NCBI GenBank assembly: GCA_024752435.1
Contig: CP103028.1
Location: 1,054,001-1,118,000 of the forward strand
DNA: 64,000 nt
Source of the DNA: Allantophomopsis cytisporea
Taxonomy: Eukaryota > Ascomycota > Leotiomycetes > Phacidiales > Phacidiaceae
Direction of reading: 5' to 3'
Of the stretch, positions 59,886 through 64,000 are shown one piece after another. Position numbers and translations under genes: made by a program. The notes below the pieces were generated by a model. The model was not told the DNA's origin and searched no databases. It was given only the letters and a program-made list of their open reading frames with translations. Within the stretch, counting starts at the first letter, position 1, and each line of letters starts with the position of its first letter.

Positions 59886-61997
59886 TCAATTTCTTATCCC
59901 GTTCATAGACCAACTCCAACCATCATATACCATCGGATCTGAAATTGATGACCAGTCAAAACCCACATCCTCCCAAGGATAGAGGGAATCCTGAAAGAAG
60001 TCAAACCCAGCATTGGCAGATATCGGGAAATCCATGTCTGTCATATGGCCGTCACTGAAGCCATTCGACGGATTGTTGAGCATATCTGTATTTACAGGTG
60101 CAACTCTCTCGGCTTGATACGACGCAGTAGCACCTTTTCGGAATAGGAATTTGCCAAAGTATGGCACAATAACGTCGAATTCTAGGGGACTTGAAGAGGA
60201 CAGATCGACGTCACAGAAATCCTCGAGAAGTTGCGCAGCCTGTTTTGCGAGATTGCACGTCACGTCCTCGGATATGCGCTTCATGATTTTGATGGTAGTA
60301 CGAATGAGTTTCCAATCATCCTCGCGATACCTTGACTCGTTCTGACATGAGGAATCCATAAGAATATCAATAAGAATCAACAATGTTGCTGTGAAAATCT
60401 GAAAGTCTACCATCTCGCATAAATGTAATTCTGGATTTGGACGTTCGTGTAAGACCACGAAGACTCGAATCATGTCTCTTGATGACTCGAGAGCTATAGT
60501 CCTGCTTGTCTTATACTTAATATCTGTGTACGACTTCAGCATGTACGGTAGATGAAGCAGTTTCCGAGTATTGTTGAATAAGACTTTCGCAACGAACATC
60601 TCATACACAGCGCTTCCAGACATTGGGAGGTCAAAGCTAGGTAAAGTGTTCCACCAGTTGTCTGACTTCAATTTTCTGCATTCCTCCATATCAATATCAA
60701 TACTTAGCGTATCATCAAAGGTCATAAAGGCCCGGTTTATGTTGCGGTTTATAACGCGTCCCATCAGCAGGTTGAGCTTCTCCGGGAATTCAGCCTCCAG
60801 ATTTCCTGTGGAACTGTGATCTACAAGATGAGCATCGGGTATAGAGTTCGGGAACCCCAGAATCAGGGCGAGGTTTCTATCGTAGAAAGACAGACGGGAC
60901 CAGAGAACATTCAAATTTGGAACGCCCTGCTTGTGGTGTAAATTGAGAAGATATCCAGTATCAATTCCCTGCCTTGTTTTCGTCCAGGCTTTTCGAGGAC
61001 TTCCTCTGTTGATATGGAATTCGCATGCCAGTAACATGATGTCGATGCTATCTACAGAATTCATAAGCTCGCCGTCGAATGCTAATACCCTTTCTGCCAT
61101 GGAGAGATAAGAGTCTTGTAAGGCTTGCGAAGATGATGACCCAAGAAAATTCGAGAAATCGAAGTTCCTTGGAAGTTGTTGGAGGTGAAAAGCAAGACAA
61201 AGGCTGACTTTTGTCAGAATGCAAATATTTGAGGACTGGATAGAATTGGCGTAGTGGTCGCGGATATCTCCATTCGGAGATGAAGAGTCCTTGGAGCTGG
61301 TGTCTTCCGCGTTTATGTTCTCTGGAAATGTCCGGTGCCAGATGTTGCGCGTGTATTGGCCAGATGCAATAATCTGACTGAAATCATCGGCACTCAATAG
61401 AAGGGTTTTGAGCGATTTTGTTACTTTTGCCGTCTCAGGACCTGTGGTATAAGGCTTTGACGTATATACACCACTATCGGATACGATAGAATCAGAGGTC
61501 TCACGCGCCGAAACATGTCCTTGAAACAGACTCAAAAGCGGGACTTCGTGGTGAGGTTCTTCTTGGCTGCGAGATGTGCTTGAAGAATTTTCAGGCCCTG
61601 CGTGGGACATGACGGGTGATTTAGATGAGCATCGATTAATATCGTTGCGTAGATTTGTTATGGCATCTATAACAGTCACTTCGGGGGTGCCGGCCCTGTT
61701 GACGGTCTTGTCTGCTGACGAAGCATTCCGCATGAGATGACTGAGTGTAGTTTCCAACTCATCTAAACGCTGGTGAACTGTTTTGGTATCGTCCGACTTG
61801 GCGGCTTCTGATCTCGCTATATAAACGTCTTGCTTTGTACATTGAATGTTGCGAGAATTGCACTCCTCACATGTCTGTGAGTCTTGTGACAAGATACAAC
61901 GGACCTTGCGTCTTCTGCATTCTTGACAGCTATGCGTTCCTTTCCGAAGTCTCTTCCGTGAAGAGCCATGAATGTAACTGCTTGAGTTAGATGACAT
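59886..61997 (-). CDS. Zn2Cys6 transcription factor
   Basis: A single minus-strand exon of 703 aa. After a basic start (SRKRLRKGTH) the zinc cluster has C24, C27, C34, C43, C46 and C53 (CQECRRRKVRC through CEECNSRNIQC), followed by a coiled-coil linker (VHQRLDELETTLSHLM). The middle region resembles the degenerate regulatory domain of this class (RVLAFDGELMNSVDSIDIMLLACEFHI, ARQGIDTGYLLNLHHKQG-like). The C-terminus is acidic and aromatic (DSLYPWEDVGFDWSSISDP), a likely activation domain. Its position next to the GST and MFS genes makes it a candidate detoxification regulator, by inference only. No introns are needed. Confidence 0.92.
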   Translation of the reverse strand: MSSNSSSYIHGSSRKRLRKGTHSCQECRRRKVRCILSQDSQTCEECNSRNIQCTKQDVYIARSEAAKSDDTKTVHQRLDELETTLSHLMRNASSADKTVNRAGTPEVTVIDAITNLRNDINRCSSKSPVMSHAGPENSSSTSRSQEEPHHEVPLLSLFQGHVSARETSDSIVSDSGVYTSKPYTTGPETAKVTKSLKTLLLSADDFSQIIASGQYTRNIWHRTFPENINAEDTSSKDSSSPNGDIRDHYANSIQSSNICILTKVSLCLAFHLQQLPRNFDFSNFLGSSSSQALQDSYLSMAERVLAFDGELMNSVDSIDIMLLACEFHINRGSPRKAWTKTRQGIDTGYLLNLHHKQGVPNLNVLWSRLSFYDRNLALILGFPNSIPDAHLVDHSSTGNLEAEFPEKLNLLMGRVINRNINRAFMTFDDTLSIDIDMEECRKLKSDNWWNTLPSFDLPMSGSAVYEMFVAKVLFNNTRKLLHLPYMLKSYTDIKYKTSRTIALESSRDMIRVFVVLHERPNPELHLCEMVDFQIFTATLLILIDILMDSSCQNESRYREDDWKLIRTTIKIMKRISEDVTCNLAKQAAQLLEDFCDVDLSSSSPLEFDVIVPYFGKFLFRKGATASYQAERVAPVNTDMLNNPSNGFSDGHMTDMDFPISANAGFDFFQDSLYPWEDVGFDWSSISDPMVYDGWSWSMNGIRN

Positions 61998-62665
61998 TGA
62001 TTACAAGTTTGCTCCGTTACGTGGAAGACTTTATCGTGAGGTGTATTTTATATGGGATCGGGTTTATGAACCTAGGAGAACAGTAAACTCCAAATGTAGC
62101 AGGTTCGGTCTAATCCGCCGGAGAAGTCAATACCAATTCATGTAACGAGGCACACGAAATGGCACGAAGAAGACAGCCAGCTGAACACACAATTATGTAA
62201 GTCAAGCTAGTTCTGTACTGTGTGACATCTAGAAGAGAGAGATAGAGCATTGAATTAGGGAATCATTCGGACCGGAATTACTGCAGTCCGGTGGCATACA
62301 CAGTCACCGGTATGTCGGACGATAACTATAGGATGAGGATGCTGACCAATACATCAAATTCAGCTGCACAGTGGAAGATCTGTATAGGCGCTGAAACGGT
62401 AAAAGGAGTTGCATCGTCATATAGACGTACAAAACCAGCGTTGTATACAGAGTAACATTACGTGAGGTACAACGGAAACTAGCGTGGTATCTAGAGACAG
62501 CCTTGCCGTCTACTTTTTTACTAAGCCTTTTATTCTATATCCCTATATATATAAGATGATTATATACAGGTACAAAAGTCATATATCCTAACTAGAAACT
62601 ATTCACTTCGAAATTTTGATAAAAAAGTACTAACTGTCACAATACCGGATGCAGCTGGAGTTGGG
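61998..62665. other. Intergenic region upstream of the Zn2Cys6 gene
   Basis: About 0.67 kb: the regulator's promoter followed by increasingly AT-rich sequence (TATATATA tracts near 62545-62555). No gene is seen. Confidence 0.45.
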
Positions 62666-62834
62666 TACTGAGTTGTTTGAAAGAGAAGGGGAGCAGGATT
62701 CTACTCTGCAGCTATTCTAATACTACGTAGTAGTGCGGTGTATACCTAATCGGGTAATTGAGTGACATTGAGAATCATTCACTTTCACACTCGCATCTAA
62801 GTAAGGTCTGTATATTGACTACATATATTGACAC
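62666..62834. repeat. Dispersed repeat, copy B (partner at 11014-11184)
   Basis: About 170 nt related in direct orientation to 11014-11184. It ends only a few bases before the mutated GST-derived segment, so two remnants of different origin are joined here. Confidence 0.75.
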
Positions 62835-62847
62835 TAACCTCCTATAA

Positions 62848-63075
62848 GGAAAGGAAAGTTCTCTTAGGATTAAAGCCACTCTCTAAAGGTTTAAGCTAGC
62901 TTTAAATAGTTAGCGAAGATTTATAGAGATTGTAGTAAAGAAAAAGAGATAGCAATATATCTAGTAAAAACAACGTGTTCGAAGAACTTACTATAACTAT
63001 AATAATAAAAGACTTTGTTTTAAATATATAGAAAAGAGATATCTTTATATAAAAAGTCGCTAGACAGTTATATAT
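62848..63075 (-). pseudogene. RIP-type decayed copy of the GST 5' end and promoter
   Basis: About 228 nt align with 58765-58990, covering the start of GST exon 2, intron 1, the 28-nt exon 1 and about 70 nt of promoter. Differences are overwhelmingly C-to-T and G-to-A relative to the intact gene (for example CAGCGAAGATTCATAGACG at the gene versus TAGCGAAGATTTATAGAGA here), plus small indels. Orientation is the same as the parent. The rest of the GST gene is not present, so this is a partial duplication. Confidence 0.85.
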
Positions 63076-63432
63076 ACTCTGGGACGGTACCTAACTAAGA
63101 ATGTCTAGGCTATTCTTGAAGTATAAGATAGATGCTTCAAGTAATGATGCTATGTTTGAGCCCAATAAATCTGTTAGAGACTACTCGAAGCTTAAAGGAC
63201 TTACACCAGCTTCATAAGGAGTGGTGGGATTTTCTGTAAAATCTGTTTACTTAGAAAGCTTGGAATCTATTGTTTCAATAGTTGGGATTATTAGTTTCGA
63301 CGATTCTTATACACAAATGCTGGGCGGAAAGCATAGGACGGTAAGGAGATGATAGAGAGTATAACGAAAACAGAGCGATAACACAAAAAAACAACGTGCT
63401 GGTGCGAATAGATCATAATCTGCTTAAATCCA
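63076..63432. other. Spacer between the GST-derived remnant and the partial membrane-protein gene
   Basis: About 350 nt of AT-rich sequence. A 76-codon minus frame at 63291-63521 overlaps the 3' end of the membrane-protein gene and is not supported. Confidence 0.45.
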
Positions 63433-64000
63433 CTATATCGGGATCCTATCACACAAATCGTTACCATTCGCATTGGACTCAATAAGTGCTGCAGTTTCTG
63501 GACGTCCATACAATTTCCCATCCACCGGACGATTCATCTGCCCATCATCGTTCAAAACCAACCCAAGTTGCGTCTTAGAAACCTCTCTGACCTTGACAAC
63601 ATGCTTATACGTGTCCAGCTTCGAAATTCCCGCGCTTGTGTTTTCTAACACTTTGCTAGGAGGCGAACTCATAGCAAGGACAACGACCACATATACCGAT
63701 CCGAGACCGTGGCAGCTCCATCCAAACCAAATAATGAGAAATTTGTATACTATTGCAATCAACATGTGTGCTAGAAGAACCCCAGTAGCGAGACGTCGAG
63801 CCAGACCCTCCAGTGAGTAGGCATATCCGTAGCGACGGAGAGTAATCTTCAACTCCGTCACCTCGTTTGCCTTGAAATTGGTCTCATTAAAAGTGTATAA
63901 ATCATGCATCGTAAGAGAATTGTCGCGATTTAATGCATAAAGTTGCTGGGTCTTCATGCCGATTCTGCTCAGGACATCTGCAACAAGCATGGAAACTGAC
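63433..64000 (-). CDS. C-terminal part of a fungal membrane protein, truncated by the window edge
   Basis: The minus frame is open from the window end (64000) to the stop at 63433, at least 185 residues after the Met at 63990, and continues upstream without a stop. Residues after that Met include LKITLRRYGYAYSLEGLARRLATGVLLAHMLIAIVYKFLIIWFG, with a membrane helix, then SPPSKVLENTSAGISKLDTYKHVVKVREV and a soluble tail. This is the C-terminal layout of a large, uncharacterised ascomycete membrane-protein family (a last helix, then an SxGI-like stretch and a variable tail). The true start lies outside the window. The function is unknown. Confidence 0.75.
   Translation of the reverse strand, partial: SVSMLVADVLSRIGMKTQQLYALNRDNSLTMHDLYTFNETNFKANEVTELKITLRRYGYAYSLEGLARRLATGVLLAHMLIAIVYKFLIIWFGWSCHGLGSVYVVVVLAMSSPPSKVLENTSAGISKLDTYKHVVKVREVSKTQLGLVLNDDGQMNRPVDGKLYGRPETAALIESNANGNDLCDRIPI

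Overview
The window is nuclear DNA of a filamentous ascomycete. Evidence: genes with short GT-AG introns (about 40-130 nt) and CTRAC-like branch points, Zn2Cys6 regulators, a PTH11-like receptor, an UstYa (DUF3328) protein, a 3CxxC zinc-finger protein, and AT-rich repeat remnants with C-to-T/G-to-A (RIP-type) decay. The protein style suggests Leotiomycetes, but that is an impression, not a search result. I found no rRNA, tRNA, CRISPR array or viral sequence.

Layout. 0.7-2.3 kb: AIM6-type phosphodiesterase-like membrane protein. 2.3-6 kb: gene-poor, with a RIP-like inverted repeat. 6-7.9 kb: six-exon gene of unknown family. 9-15.2 kb: cytochrome P450 (+), 2OG-Fe(II) dioxygenase (-) and NCS1-type permease (+), a possible small metabolic module. 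15.9-17.5 kb: 3CxxC protein and a frameshifted 2EXR pseudogene. 18.6-20.9 kb: an UstYa-family gene divergent from a very small gene with a signal peptide and two perfect internal repeats, read here as a kexin-processed RiPP (dikaritin-like) precursor, with decayed further repeats beyond its stop codon. 23-25.5 kb: secreted GH3 beta-glucosidase. 25.6-34.3 kb: copper amine oxidase, an amino-acid/GABA-type permease pseudogene broken by a ~1.6 kb mobile element, and a Zn2Cys6 regulator; this looks like an amine-utilisation module that has lost its transporter. 35.3-41 kb: small membrane protein, CNT nucleoside transporter, secreted amidase. 43.3-44.6 kb: PTH11-like seven-helix receptor. 44.6-49 kb: gene-poor. 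49-53.2 kb: C2H2 zinc-finger protein with a GC-AG intron, tail-anchored E2 ubiquitin-conjugating enzyme (Ubc6/UBE2J type), basic nuclear-type protein. 53.2-55.5 kb: AT-rich, no gene. 55.5-62 kb: MFS transporter, glutathione S-transferase, Zn2Cys6 regulator. 62.5-63.1 kb: two juxtaposed decayed repeats, one a mutated copy of the 5' end of the GST gene. 63.4-64 kb: 3' part of a membrane protein running off the window.

Coordinates of spliced genes were derived by hand from splice signals, reading phase and family conservation. Every multi-exon model given as intact closes in frame. Functional assignments rest on recognised family motifs; no database search was possible.
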